Shown one piece after another: positions 1-5,994 of a stretch of DNA of 11,796 nt; positions within the stretch are counted from its first letter, which is position 1, and each line of letters begins with the position of its first letter. The translations under genes and the position numbers were made by a program. A model generated the notes under the pieces. It saw only the letters and a program-made list of their open reading frames with translations, ran no database searches and was not told where the DNA came from. Source of the stretch: an uncultured Roseburia sp. Its GTDB lineage: Bacteria > Bacillota > Clostridia > Lachnospirales > Lachnospiraceae. The DNA is taken from positions 1-11,796 of the forward strand of contig CANDFU010000023.1 in the NCBI GenBank assembly GCA_947384095.1. The letters are read 5' to 3'.

Positions 1-32
1 CACTCTTTCCCTACACGACGCTCTTCCGATCT
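1..32. other. Illumina TruSeq adapter remnant (assembly artefact)
   Basis: The first 32 bases match the Illumina TruSeq universal/read-1 adapter (ending CTCTTCCGATCT) without its first A. Genomic sequence begins at base 33, inside the telA-like gene. In the minus strand the adapter extends the telA reading frame and would add the well-known spurious tail IGRASCRERV to the protein. This marks a contig end with untrimmed adapter, not a natural gene end. Confidence 0.97.
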
Positions 33-1092
33 TCTTCATCACCTCATCCAGTGTGCTGATCAGCGTCTTGTTCGTCGACTGAAGCGTTTCAATGTCTACA
101 ATACCGCGCTCGCTTTCCCTTGCCGTCTCAATCGTAGCGATTTTAAGCGCCTCTGCATTCTTTTTCAACAGTGAATTCGTCATGTCTGTCACTTCCCGCT
201 GTGCCCTGGCCGCCTGGCTGGAATGATTTAAACCGATCGCGATCACCATCTGACTCTTCCACAATGGAATCGTATTCACCAGCGTGGATTGGATTTTTTC
301 CGACATGGCCGTATCGTTGCTCTGAATCAGGCGGATCTGAGGCGCCATCTGCATCGAAATCGTCCGCGTCAGCTCCAGGTCGTAAATCTTCTTTTCAAAA
401 CGTTCGCACATCGAAGCAAAATCATTGGCAGCCTGTGTATCCTCCGGAAGCCCGCTCTGTTCCGCTTTTTTTAAAAGGGCCGGAAGCTCAACGGTTCTCG
501 CCTGCGTCAGCTTCTGCTTACCCGCAAGGATATACATCGACAGCTCCTTAAAATAGTTTAAATTAAGTTCGTACATCTTATCCAGCATGGCGACGTCTTT
601 TAACAATGTAACCTGGTGATTCTCCATCACCTTGCAGATTTTGTTGATATTTGCCTCTGCCTTGTCATACTTTATTTTCAGGTTCTCGATTTTATTGCCG
701 CTTTTCTTAAAAAAGCCCAGAAATCCTTTTTCCTCTTCCTCCATCTCAAACCCTTTAAGCTCCGAGACTACATCCCCGAGCATCTTTCCGATCTCTCCCA
801 TATCTTTCGTGCGCACGCTGTTGAGCGCATTCTCCGAAAAATCGGCAATCTTTTTCTGGCTTCCCGCCCCGTACCGCAGGATCATCTGTGTATTTCTGAT
901 ATCAATCTGCGCGGCAAAATCGTCTACCATCTTCTGCTCTTCCGGTGTCAGCACCACCTCGGGGACCTTCGGCCGGCCGCCCTGCGAAGGCTGCGCGCCG
1001 CTTGCTGCCATATCCCCCTCTTCCGGCTGCGGAAAAGGATCCAGGGTAAGAGAAGGTGCTTCTTTTAACATTTCATCCAGATCACTGCTCAT
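33..1092 (-). CDS. TelA-family toxic anion resistance protein, C-terminus cut by contig end
   Basis: Reading the minus strand leftward gives an open frame of about 353 residues. It has the TelA (PF05816) signature: a variable acidic N-terminus, a long helical middle, then PLWKSQMVIAIGL, a Q/A-rich stretch, VTDMTNELLLKKNAE and LQSTNKTLISTLDEVMK. TelA proteins are cytoplasmic, mostly helical proteins linked to tellurite and cell-envelope-agent resistance; their biochemical activity is not settled. Family members are usually about 360-400 residues, so roughly 25-35 C-terminal residues are missing; the frame runs into adapter sequence at base 32. Two ATGs follow a GGAGG at 1102-1106. The one at 1098 has only 3 nt spacing and the one at 1092 has 9 nt, so 1092 is preferred. 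It is the last visible gene of the operon, 25 nt after the XpaC-like gene, a pairing also seen in Bacillus (xpaC-yaaN). Confidence 0.9.
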
Positions 1093-1117
1093 TGTCATAT
1101 TCCTCCGTTTTTCTCAT

Positions 1118-2764
1118 TTATCGTTCCCGGCTGACTGTCGCGAACTCCATCTCCCGCGTCAGTCCCTCCCGCGCAAGCATCGTCTTTAAGACCTGCGCAT
1201 CCGTGGTGGCGTCAAATACGGCGTCCTGAAACAGATTGTTTAAGAGCTCCGTAAACTCCTGGTTTATAATATCAAGAGTATTTTCGATTTCCGCCTTAGC
1301 CTCTGTAATCTCCTCCCCGGGCGCGCTCACCTGGTCAAACTCCGCATACGCTTCCACCAGTTTTAGCGTGGTGGGAAGATAATAGTCCATCAGCTTATGC
1401 ATCCGGTGCATCTGTTCGGGATGCTCCTTTATACTGTCAAAAATATCTTTTAACAGATTTTCCAGGCAAAACAGGCGCGCGCAGATTCCGTCTCCGGAAA
1501 TCCGGTCGTTTAAATTCCGCAGCCTGCGGATACACTCCATTCCTTCTGCGATCATCGTATCAAGCTCGGCGTCCTGCGTCCCCGGCTGTACGTCCGCCGC
1601 ATCGCCCTGCACGCTCCGGGCCGTTTTCTGCTCCGCTTCCTCCCGCAGCCTGCGGCCGTCCTCCGCCTTAAGATACTGCCTGAAAACCGTATCGTTTAAC
1701 ATAAAACAAGTCTTATTCTCATCGAGATGTCCCTCCGGAAAAATACCGGCCTCCAGCATTTTTCCGAGATCCTTTGCGACGTAATTCTCACTTTTCCCGG
1801 TATTCTTTGCCAGATAAGAAATCTCTCCAAACATCCGGTTGTCACAGAGAGACACATAACGTCTGGCGCGTCTTAAGCGCCGTTTCTGGCCGATTCCCAG
1901 ACGGACTACGCCAAAAAAGACCGCCAGAAAAATAAAATTGACAATCCATCCCTGTAAAGTCGTCGTATCCCCGGAGGCAAAAACGAGCAGGCGCACAAAC
2001 GTCACAAAACTGGTGATACCAAGGCCAATGCCGCCGAATACCTGACAGAGAACGCCGGATACATTCCCCACTTTCTTCATATTGACAAAAGAAAGGTCTG
2101 CAGACCGCCGGGTCTGCGGCAGATTCTGCTGTCCGTTCTGCCATGCGGGATGCACAATGGGACGCTGCCGGTTCTGCCAGGTCTGCTGGGCTCCCGGCTG
2201 CTGCCAGAGCGGCCGGGCCTGCGTTTTCACCTGCTGCCAGGTCTGCTGGGCCTGCATCCCGGCCTGCTGCGCCTGTGCCCTCACCTGCTGCCAGGCCTGC
2301 GCCGCGCCGAAGCCGGTCTGCGGACCGCCTGTTTCCGGCTGTTTCCACGGCTTTGCATCCTCCTGTTTTGCCTGCTGCCATACCGGCGGTATCCCCTCCT
2401 GTGAACTGTCCGCCTCCGGCTGCTTCCATGGCTTTGCGCCCTCCTGTTTTGCCTGCTGCCACACCGGCGCTGCCTGTCCGCCTCCGGCCGGCCCCTTCGG
2501 ACGATTCCATGTCGGCCGCGCCGGACCGATATCCGGCTGCGCACCTTTACTCTCCTGCCCCGTCGGCCTCCATGCCGGCGGCGGCACCCGGTCTGCGTCG
2601 CCTCTTCCGTCCGCAGGGATATGTATGCCCACTTCGTTGAGCACACTTGTGGCCGTCTGTGACACCAGCGCATTCAGATTGCGGAAATCCCCGCTCTTAA
2701 GAGCTTCCGCCAATGCGCCTTTTATCTGTTCTCCCGTCTGATTCCAATTCTGATTATCACCCAT
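1118..2764 (-). CDS. XpaC-family (5-bromo-4-chloroindolyl phosphate hydrolysis type) membrane protein with Trp/Gln-rich N-terminal region
   Basis: The protein has 548 residues. Residues 1-46 form a short helical, DUF-like head (GALAEALKSGDFRNLNALVS). Residues 60-220 are low complexity, rich in Trp, Gln, Pro and Ala, with repeated WQQ/WQN units and a near-identical 17-residue repeat at 101-117 and 128-144. Two membrane segments follow (about 235-262 and 272-290), then a basic RRLRRARR stop-transfer patch. Residues 300-375 resemble a small winged-helix/adaptor-like fold (SYLAKNTGKSENYVAKDLGK). Residues 400-535 form an alpha-helical C-terminal domain typical of XpaC (PF10112) proteins that sit beside TelA. 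The ATG at 2764 has GAGG 10 nt upstream. A longer TTG start at 2842 adds an unconvincing leader and is rejected. The gene lies 91 nt after the receiver-like gene and 25 nt before telA. The XpaC name comes from an indolyl-phosphate phenotype; no catalytic site is evident. Confidence 0.82.
   Translation of the reverse strand: MGDNQNWNQTGEQIKGALAEALKSGDFRNLNALVSQTATSVLNEVGIHIPADGRGDADRVPPPAWRPTGQESKGAQPDIGPARPTWNRPKGPAGGGQAAPVWQQAKQEGAKPWKQPEADSSQEGIPPVWQQAKQEDAKPWKQPETGGPQTGFGAAQAWQQVRAQAQQAGMQAQQTWQQVKTQARPLWQQPGAQQTWQNRQRPIVHPAWQNGQQNLPQTRRSADLSFVNMKKVGNVSGVLCQVFGGIGLGITSFVTFVRLLVFASGDTTTLQGWIVNFIFLAVFFGVVRLGIGQKRRLRRARRYVSLCDNRMFGEISYLAKNTGKSENYVAKDLGKMLEAGIFPEGHLDENKTCFMLNDTVFRQYLKAEDGRRLREEAEQKTARSVQGDAADVQPGTQDAELDTMIAEGMECIRRLRNLNDRISGDGICARLFCLENLLKDIFDSIKEHPEQMHRMHKLMDYYLPTTLKLVEAYAEFDQVSAPGEEITEAKAEIENTLDIINQEFTELLNNLFQDAVFDATTDAQVLKTMLAREGLTREMEFATVSRER
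2333..2464 (-). repeat. In-gene tandem repeat (17-residue unit, 81-bp period)
   Basis: Within the XpaC-like gene the unit VWQQAKQE-G/D-AKPWKQPE is encoded twice, at 2414-2464 and 2333-2383, 81 bp apart, with a single residue difference. Further degenerate WQQV/WQQP/WQN units continue toward 2130. Such repeats expand or contract by slippage and may vary in number between strains. Confidence 0.85.
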
Positions 2765-2855
2765 ATAAGCAAAACCTCTTTTATTCTGAATGCATAACGT
2801 TACTGCCGACTTTATTATCACACAACAGCCCCGGACGCGCAATAGTTTCTTTCCT

Positions 2856-3872
2856 CTATCGCATCACCGCAATGCTGATGGAAAACCGATCTTCCCCGGG
2901 CAGTATCTGTGCCCGGTATCCGAGCGCTTCCATTGCCCGTTCTAAAGCCCGTATCATCTCCGCGCGCACCTGACGGTTCTTTTCCCGGTATCGTATTTCC
3001 TCTCCCCCGGCACCGCAGTGAAACCGTAAAATATAGGCCTTCTGCGCAGACTCGATCGTCACACCGATCTGATACCGCAGCAAAAGCTTTCGGCAGAGCT
3101 CCAGCATCAGATACATCAGATAAAAGAGATAACTCATCTGCTCTGCATCGATCCTGTCTTTTGAAGAACGGCGTATCCGTACCGTACACCCTTCCTCCGG
3201 AATATGGTAGCGCTCCATTATTTTTTTGATCCCGGCCTCATATCCCGGCCCGCCGGTAATCATCAGTGTTTCATACTCCTCGATCATCCATCGGTACCAG
3301 GCAGCAAGCCTCTTTTGAATTTCCGGCGGCCGCTCTCCGAGGGCAAGATTGCACGCGATCATCTCTGCAAAGATACCTGCGGCGCGCTCATAGTGCTCCA
3401 TACCACGTTTTTGCAGCTCTTTTAACCGCAGATATTCCTGCTCCATGGACGACACTTTCATCTCCGCAGTCTGGCCCGCCGCCTCCCCTTTGTGCATCTC
3501 CTTATACGCAATCGCCGCGTCAATCGGCGCGATGAGGTCGTCCGCGACCTGACAGGGCTTGATAATGACTTTAAACGTCTTGCATTCATTCATAAAAGAG
3601 ACGGTTTCCATTATTTTGTTGGCCTCCGTCATAACGATGCGCACTGTCTCCGGCGAAATCATCTCGATTACTCCGAACAGCTCCGCTCCCGAAAGTACGG
3701 GCATTTCCATGGAACCGATAAAGACGTCCGTCTCCCGGTTCTCCACTTCGTCAATCCCCTCCTCCGCAGAGTCAACAAGCACATATTCAAAATTTTTATC
3801 TATCCCTTCAAGAATTGCCCGGATACGCGAGGCGTGCACCTCATCGGGCTCCACAATCACCACAAACTTCAT
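2856..3872 (-). CDS. Response-regulator-like protein with degenerate (pseudo)receiver domain
   Basis: The protein has 338 residues. The first ~120 follow the receiver-domain pattern: beta-1 VVIVEPD at 4-10, the alpha-1 region, beta-3 TDVFIGSMEMP at 48-58, VRIVMTEA at 77-84 and KVIIKP at 101-106. The conserved beta-4 Thr (T82) and beta-5 Lys-Pro (K105-P106) are kept. The phospho-acceptor Asp is replaced by Ser54, and the usual Asp pair at the end of beta-1 reads Glu8-Pro9. The protein is therefore probably not phosphorylated in the normal way. Residues 135-215 look helical and coiled. The last ~120 residues, ending ALGYRAQILPGEDRFSISIAV, vaguely recall the end of a GHKL ATPase domain but show no nucleotide-binding boxes; that resemblance is speculative. 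There is no DNA-binding domain. The ATG at 3872 has GGAG 7 nt upstream. It is the first gene of the operon with the XpaC-like and TelA-like genes, so it may be their regulator or scaffold (inference). Confidence 0.8.
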   Translation of the reverse strand: MKFVVIVEPDEVHASRIRAILEGIDKNFEYVLVDSAEEGIDEVENRETDVFIGSMEMPVLSGAELFGVIEMISPETVRIVMTEANKIMETVSFMNECKTFKVIIKPCQVADDLIAPIDAAIAYKEMHKGEAAGQTAEMKVSSMEQEYLRLKELQKRGMEHYERAAGIFAEMIACNLALGERPPEIQKRLAAWYRWMIEEYETLMITGGPGYEAGIKKIMERYHIPEEGCTVRIRRSSKDRIDAEQMSYLFYLMYLMLELCRKLLLRYQIGVTIESAQKAYILRFHCGAGGEEIRYREKNRQVRAEMIRALERAMEALGYRAQILPGEDRFSISIAVMR

Positions 3873-3907
3873 ATCCTGCTCCTTTCCCGCACTGCTTTTT
3901 CCCTATC

Positions 3908-3936
3908 ATCATAACAAATTCGAAATCCGGGCACAA
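3908..3936 (-). promoter_or_regulatory. Predicted sigma-A promoter of the receiver-xpaC-telA operon
   Basis: Read on the minus strand: -35 TTGTGC (3931-3936), a 17-nt spacer, and -10 TATGAT (3908-3913), 36 nt before the start codon at 3872. Spacing is ideal and five of six -10 bases match consensus. Confidence 0.65.
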
Positions 3937-3956
3937 TTCTTTTTCAAAAAATAAGT

Positions 3957-3984
3957 CACACTTCTTTGTTCCCCACATACTATA
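3957..3984 (+). promoter_or_regulatory. Possible SigK-like promoter of the Cys/Gly-rich gene
   Basis: CATACTATA at 3976-3984 fits the SigK -10 pattern CATANNNTA. CACA at 3957-3960 fits the -35 core mACm, with 15 nt between them. A sigma-A reading (TATACA at 3981) has no acceptable -35 at 17 nt. The pattern is short, so chance is a real alternative. Confidence 0.35.
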
Positions 3985-4016
3985 CAGTGTAAGAAAAATT
4001 TTGGAGGATTTGATTT

Positions 4017-4247
4017 ATGAGTGATTTAGCAGCAACGAACTGTGGTGGCGGATGTTCCTGTAACGAGGGAGGCTGCGGCTCCATTCTCTGGATTATCCTG
4101 TTACTGTGCTGCTGTGGCGGCAACAACGGCGGATTTTTCGGAAATAACGGCAACGGATGTGGATGCGGCAACGACAGCTGCCTGTGGATCATCCTGCTTC
4201 TCTCCTGCTGCGGCGGCTTCGGCGGCAACGGATGCGGCTTCTGCTAA
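4017..4247 (+). CDS. Cys/Gly-rich small protein (chorion-class high-cysteine HCB-like)
   Basis: The protein has 76 residues, with 14 Cys and 21 Gly by direct count. It contains two copies of the unit LWIILLL-x-CCGG (residues 24-35 and 56-67), each preceded by a Cys/Gly segment and followed by an Asn/Gly-rich one, so it looks like an internal duplication. Each LWIILLL could be a short hydrophobic or membrane-associating strand, and the Cys residues could crosslink or bind metal. Proteins of this look are common in Lachnospiraceae and are often auto-named after insect chorion proteins because of composition, not homology. The start is clear: GGAGG at 4003-4007, 9 nt before ATG. A spore-coat or envelope role is plausible from the composition and the SigK-like promoter, but unproven. 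Confidence 0.78.
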   Translation: MSDLAATNCGGGCSCNEGGCGSILWIILLLCCCGGNNGGFFGNNGNGCGCGNDSCLWIILLLSCCGGFGGNGCGFC

Positions 4248-4432
4248 TCTGATCTGAACCGGGCGGGGGAATCAGCTTCCCCTGCCGCCCTGCGGGGTGC
4301 TTCCGGGCTCTCGCGCCGGAGCGCGGCTGCATCGGCAGCCCTGTCCCCCGGGCGCGGCGTGCGCGTTCCCCGGAGGGCCTTTTCTCAGGAAAGCCATTTA
4401 CTTTAGCGCTTCATAACAACGGTGTCTTTCCT
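4248..4432 (+). other. GC-rich, hairpin-rich non-coding stretch downstream of the Cys/Gly-rich gene
   Basis: No ORF with a ribosome binding site is visible on either strand. Bases 4261-4380 are far more GC-rich than their surroundings. Inverted repeats include 4261-4290 (GGGCGG pairing with CCGCCC, and GGGAA with TTCCC), 4303-4326 (seven of eight pairs) and 4325-4340 (GGCTGC, loop ATCG, GCAGCC). The last two share two bases and would compete. None is followed by a T-run; termination would occur at 4433-4477. It may be a structured 3' UTR, a small RNA or a dispersed genomic element. Confidence 0.5.
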
Positions 4433-4477
4433 ATGACGAAAAAAGAATCCTGCCCCGCAGGATTCTTTTTTCGTCAT
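4433..4477. terminator. Bidirectional intrinsic terminator with perfect 21-bp arms
   Basis: Arms at 4433-4453 and 4457-4477 are exact inverted repeats around the 3-nt loop CCC. The GC core GAATCCTGC/GCAGGATTC is flanked by A6 and T6 tracts, so it can terminate transcription both ways. Plus-strand traffic comes from the Cys/Gly-rich gene and minus-strand traffic from the 49-residue ORF, whose stop codon lies inside the right arm. Confidence 0.9.
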
Positions 4478-4623
4478 ATTTCAGCGACGCCCTTTTCTTT
4501 CTTTTCCTTTTTTGTATGTTCCCTCATTATCTTTTCATACGTTCTGCATTCCTTCGGAACCTTTTTCTTCCGGATGCATTCCTCATCTATTTCATAGACG
4601 CTGTTTCCGTCGATTACCAGCAT
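4474..4623 (-). CDS. Small protein of 49 residues, unknown function
   Basis: The minus-strand ORF begins MLVIDGNSVYEIDEECIRKK and ends in a Lys/Glu-rich tail (EHTKKEKKEKGVAEI). GGAGG lies 9 nt before the ATG at 4623, an ideal position. An earlier out-of-frame ATG, 8 nt upstream, gives only five codons. The composition is regular: a short acidic/hydrophobic head with two Cys (C16, C26), then a charged tail. There is no signal peptide or membrane segment. I do not recognise the family. It is convergent with the Cys/Gly-rich gene and divergent from the gene at 4715. It is shorter than common ORF cutoffs, so it is easily missed. Confidence 0.68.
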   Translation of the reverse strand: MLVIDGNSVYEIDEECIRKKKVPKECRTYEKIMREHTKKEKKEKGVAEI

Positions 4624-4714
4624 ACAATCATTCCTCCTCACTATGATATATGCCCGCCTCTGTCATAAAGTGCCTTTTCAACACATAAACTTTAAGAAAA
4701 AAGGCAGGCAGAAA

Positions 4715-5044
4715 ATGGAATCCACGACAAACACAACTCCGTTTGACAATATGACACAGACCAGGCAGCTGCAGATGCTGAAAACTGTGATTCCGTACAT
4801 GAAGGAGGAACAAAAAAAACAATTTGCCATATTAATAAAATATATGGAGCTGCAGAACACCATCCAGGTTTTTTCCCAGCAGGATAAAGTAATGTCCATG
4901 TGCTCCGTGGACGACGGAGGCAACAATATGCTGGCCATGTTAAACGATCTCCGCCAGTTTTGTACGGAGCGGGAGCAGGAAACCCTGGATATGATCGCGA
5001 ACATGTTCTCCATGATGGAAACCTATGAAACCATATTCAACTGA
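4715..5044 (+). CDS. Small conserved-looking protein of unknown function (109 residues)
   Basis: The protein begins MESTTNTTPFDNMTQTRQLQ and is predicted mostly helical and soluble, with many Met, Gln and Glu. Helical segments are around 15-50 (LQMLKTVIPYMKEEQKKQFAILIKYMEL) and 75-107. Two Cys are visible, in MCSVDDGG and QFCTER. A longer start at 4643 would add 24 residues, but the ATG at 4715 has AGG 6 nt upstream and gives a cleaner N-terminus; the RBS is weak. It lies 19 nt before the gene at 5064, so the two are probably co-transcribed. No function can be assigned. Confidence 0.7.
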   Translation: MESTTNTTPFDNMTQTRQLQMLKTVIPYMKEEQKKQFAILIKYMELQNTIQVFSQQDKVMSMCSVDDGGNNMLAMLNDLRQFCTEREQETLDMIANMFSMMETYETIFN

Positions 5045-5063
5045 CGGAAAAGAAAGGAAAACC

Positions 5064-5345
5064 ATGGATAACAATATCTTAAGAAATAATCCGATGCTCG
5101 CAAATATATCCCCGGAAAAGCTTCAGTTTCTCATGAACTTTGCCGGGAGCAAAAAACCGGCCGAAATGAAAGATATGATGCCGTTTCTGCTCGCGACGAT
5201 GAATTCCGCAAAATCAAAGAACATCCAGTTTTCAGAGTCGGAGACTGATCTGCTCGTCTCCGTCCTGAAACAGAATATGTCGCCCGAGGAGGCTGAAAAG
5301 GCAGACAAAATCATGAAACTGATGAGAGAAAGAAAGAGCGGCTGA
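5064..5345 (+). CDS. Small helical protein of unknown function (93 residues), partner of the upstream gene
   Basis: The protein begins MDNNILRNNPMLANISPEKL, followed by MNFAGSKKPAEMKDMMPFLL and a C-terminal segment with SESETDLLVSVLKQNMSPEEAEK. It looks like a soluble helical protein of short helices joined by Pro-containing turns. The layout NP-x-L / PEKLQFLMNFA / MMPFL / MSPEE suggests a conserved family; I believe such proteins recur in Lachnospiraceae but cannot name one. AAAGGA lies 5 nt before the ATG at 5064; an in-frame start at 5025 would overlap the previous gene and is rejected. The stop codon sits within the terminator hairpin. Confidence 0.72.
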   Translation: MDNNILRNNPMLANISPEKLQFLMNFAGSKKPAEMKDMMPFLLATMNSAKSKNIQFSESETDLLVSVLKQNMSPEEAEKADKIMKLMRERKSG

Positions 5346-5359
5346 CCTGCCGCTCTTTT
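5333..5359. terminator. Intrinsic terminator shared by the small-gene pair and ferritin
   Basis: AAAGAGCGG (5333-5341) pairs exactly with CCGCTCTTT (5350-5358) around an 8-nt loop, followed by T on the plus strand. The stop codon of the gene at 5064 is in the loop. On the minus strand the same hairpin follows the ferritin stop by 8 nt and is trailed by TTTCTTTCTC, so it may work in both directions, less strongly on the minus side. Confidence 0.75.
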
Positions 5360-5366
5360 CCGGATA

Positions 5367-5876
5367 TTACAATACAAGAGAAGGAGCCGAATATGCCCGC
5401 GCCGCCAGCTCCCCGTTCAACAGATACAGGCTGCGCGCGTCATCACCGAACAGTTCCATTTTCGTGATCAGATCCATGGAATTTTTTTCTTCTTCTCCCT
5501 GCTCCTTGATAAACCAGTCCAGAAACTGGGTCGTGCGGAAATCCTTTGCCTCCTGGGCCGCCTCGTAAATCGTGTGAATCAGAGAAGTCACATATTTCTC
5601 ATGCTCAAGCCCCGCCTTCAGCGGATCCATCAGCGTCTCAAACGTCTTATCCGGTTTTGCGATCGCCTCAAGCGTCACCTTCTCGCCGTTGTTCTGCAGA
5701 TACTGATACATTAACATCGCGTGATCCTGTTCTTCCTTCGCCTGGATCTCATACCAGTTTGCAAACCCGTCCAGGCCTTTCTGCGTATAAAAATTGGCCA
5801 TGTCAAGATACAGATACGCCGAATAAAACTCCTTGTTGACCTGCTCATTCAGTAAAGCCGACACCTTTTCATTCAT
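5367..5876 (-). CDS. Bacterial ferritin (non-heme, FtnA type)
   Basis: The protein has 169 residues, the usual length for bacterial ferritin. It forms a four-helix subunit of a 24-mer cage that oxidises Fe(II) and stores Fe(III). Ferroxidase ligands match E. coli FtnA by alignment by eye: Glu16 (QVNKEFYSAYL), Glu49 and His52 (AKEEQDH), Glu93 (EHEK), and Gln126 with Glu129 (KEQGEEE). No heme-binding Met in the bacterioferritin position is evident. Start: ATG at 5876, 8 nt after GGAGG; an upstream in-frame ATG at 5894 precedes the Shine-Dalgarno and is rejected. It is monocistronic, with its own promoter and terminator. The operator-like repeat in its leader suggests repression control, probably by iron or peroxide (inference). 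Confidence 0.95.
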   Translation of the reverse strand: MNEKVSALLNEQVNKEFYSAYLYLDMANFYTQKGLDGFANWYEIQAKEEQDHAMLMYQYLQNNGEKVTLEAIAKPDKTFETLMDPLKAGLEHEKYVTSLIHTIYEAAQEAKDFRTTQFLDWFIKEQGEEEKNSMDLITKMELFGDDARSLYLLNGELAARAYSAPSLVL

Positions 5877-5907
5877 CTTTCGTTCCTCCCGCATAAAAAT
5901 AGATTCT

Positions 5908-5925
5908 TTTATCAGACTAGATAAA
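5908..5925. promoter_or_regulatory. Operator-like inverted repeat in the ferritin leader
   Basis: TTTATC (5908-5913) and GATAAA (5920-5925) are perfect inverted arms around six bases, 9 nt downstream of the -10 box and so near the transcription start. The position suits a repressor. It does not match the PerR consensus (TTATAATNATTATAA) or the Fur 19-mer well, so the regulator is unknown. Confidence 0.4.
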
Positions 5926-5933
5926 CCACGGTT

Positions 5934-5962
5934 ATTATACTATTCCGCCGGCTTTACCGCAA
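5934..5962 (-). promoter_or_regulatory. Sigma-A promoter of ferritin
   Basis: Minus-strand -35 TTGCGG (5957-5962), a 17-nt spacer, and a perfect -10 TATAAT (5934-5939), 57 nt before the ferritin ATG. The -35 directly adjoins the terminator of the upstream glycosidase operon. Confidence 0.82.
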
Positions 5963-5994
5963 GTAAAAACAGAAAAACGGTTACGCTTTTTCTG
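5963..5994 (-). terminator. Intrinsic terminator of the glycosidase operon
   Basis: Minus strand: CAGAAAAA (from 5994) pairs with TTTTTCTG (to 5970), with an inner CG/CG pair, followed by a T5 run ending near 5964. The GH43 stop codon (5981-5983) lies in the loop region. The stem is AT-rich, so strength is moderate. Confidence 0.65.

Noticed and set aside
632..1189. Plus-strand 185-residue ORF
   Set aside because: Antisense to telA; the Phe/Ser-rich translation is a mirror of Lys/Glu-rich coding sequence.
2333..2464. Tandem repeats as a CRISPR-like array
   Set aside because: Only two long copies, in frame inside a protein gene, with no regular spacers or cas genes.
2082..2741. Plus-strand 219-residue Cys-rich ORF
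   Set aside because: It is antisense to the Trp/Gln-rich part of the XpaC-like gene; TGG/CAG codons read backward give Cys and Leu. It has no ribosome binding site and low-complexity composition.
4261..4290. Hairpin after the Cys/Gly-rich gene as its terminator
   Set aside because: The stem is strong but is followed by GC-rich sequence without a T-run; the real terminator is at 4433-4477.
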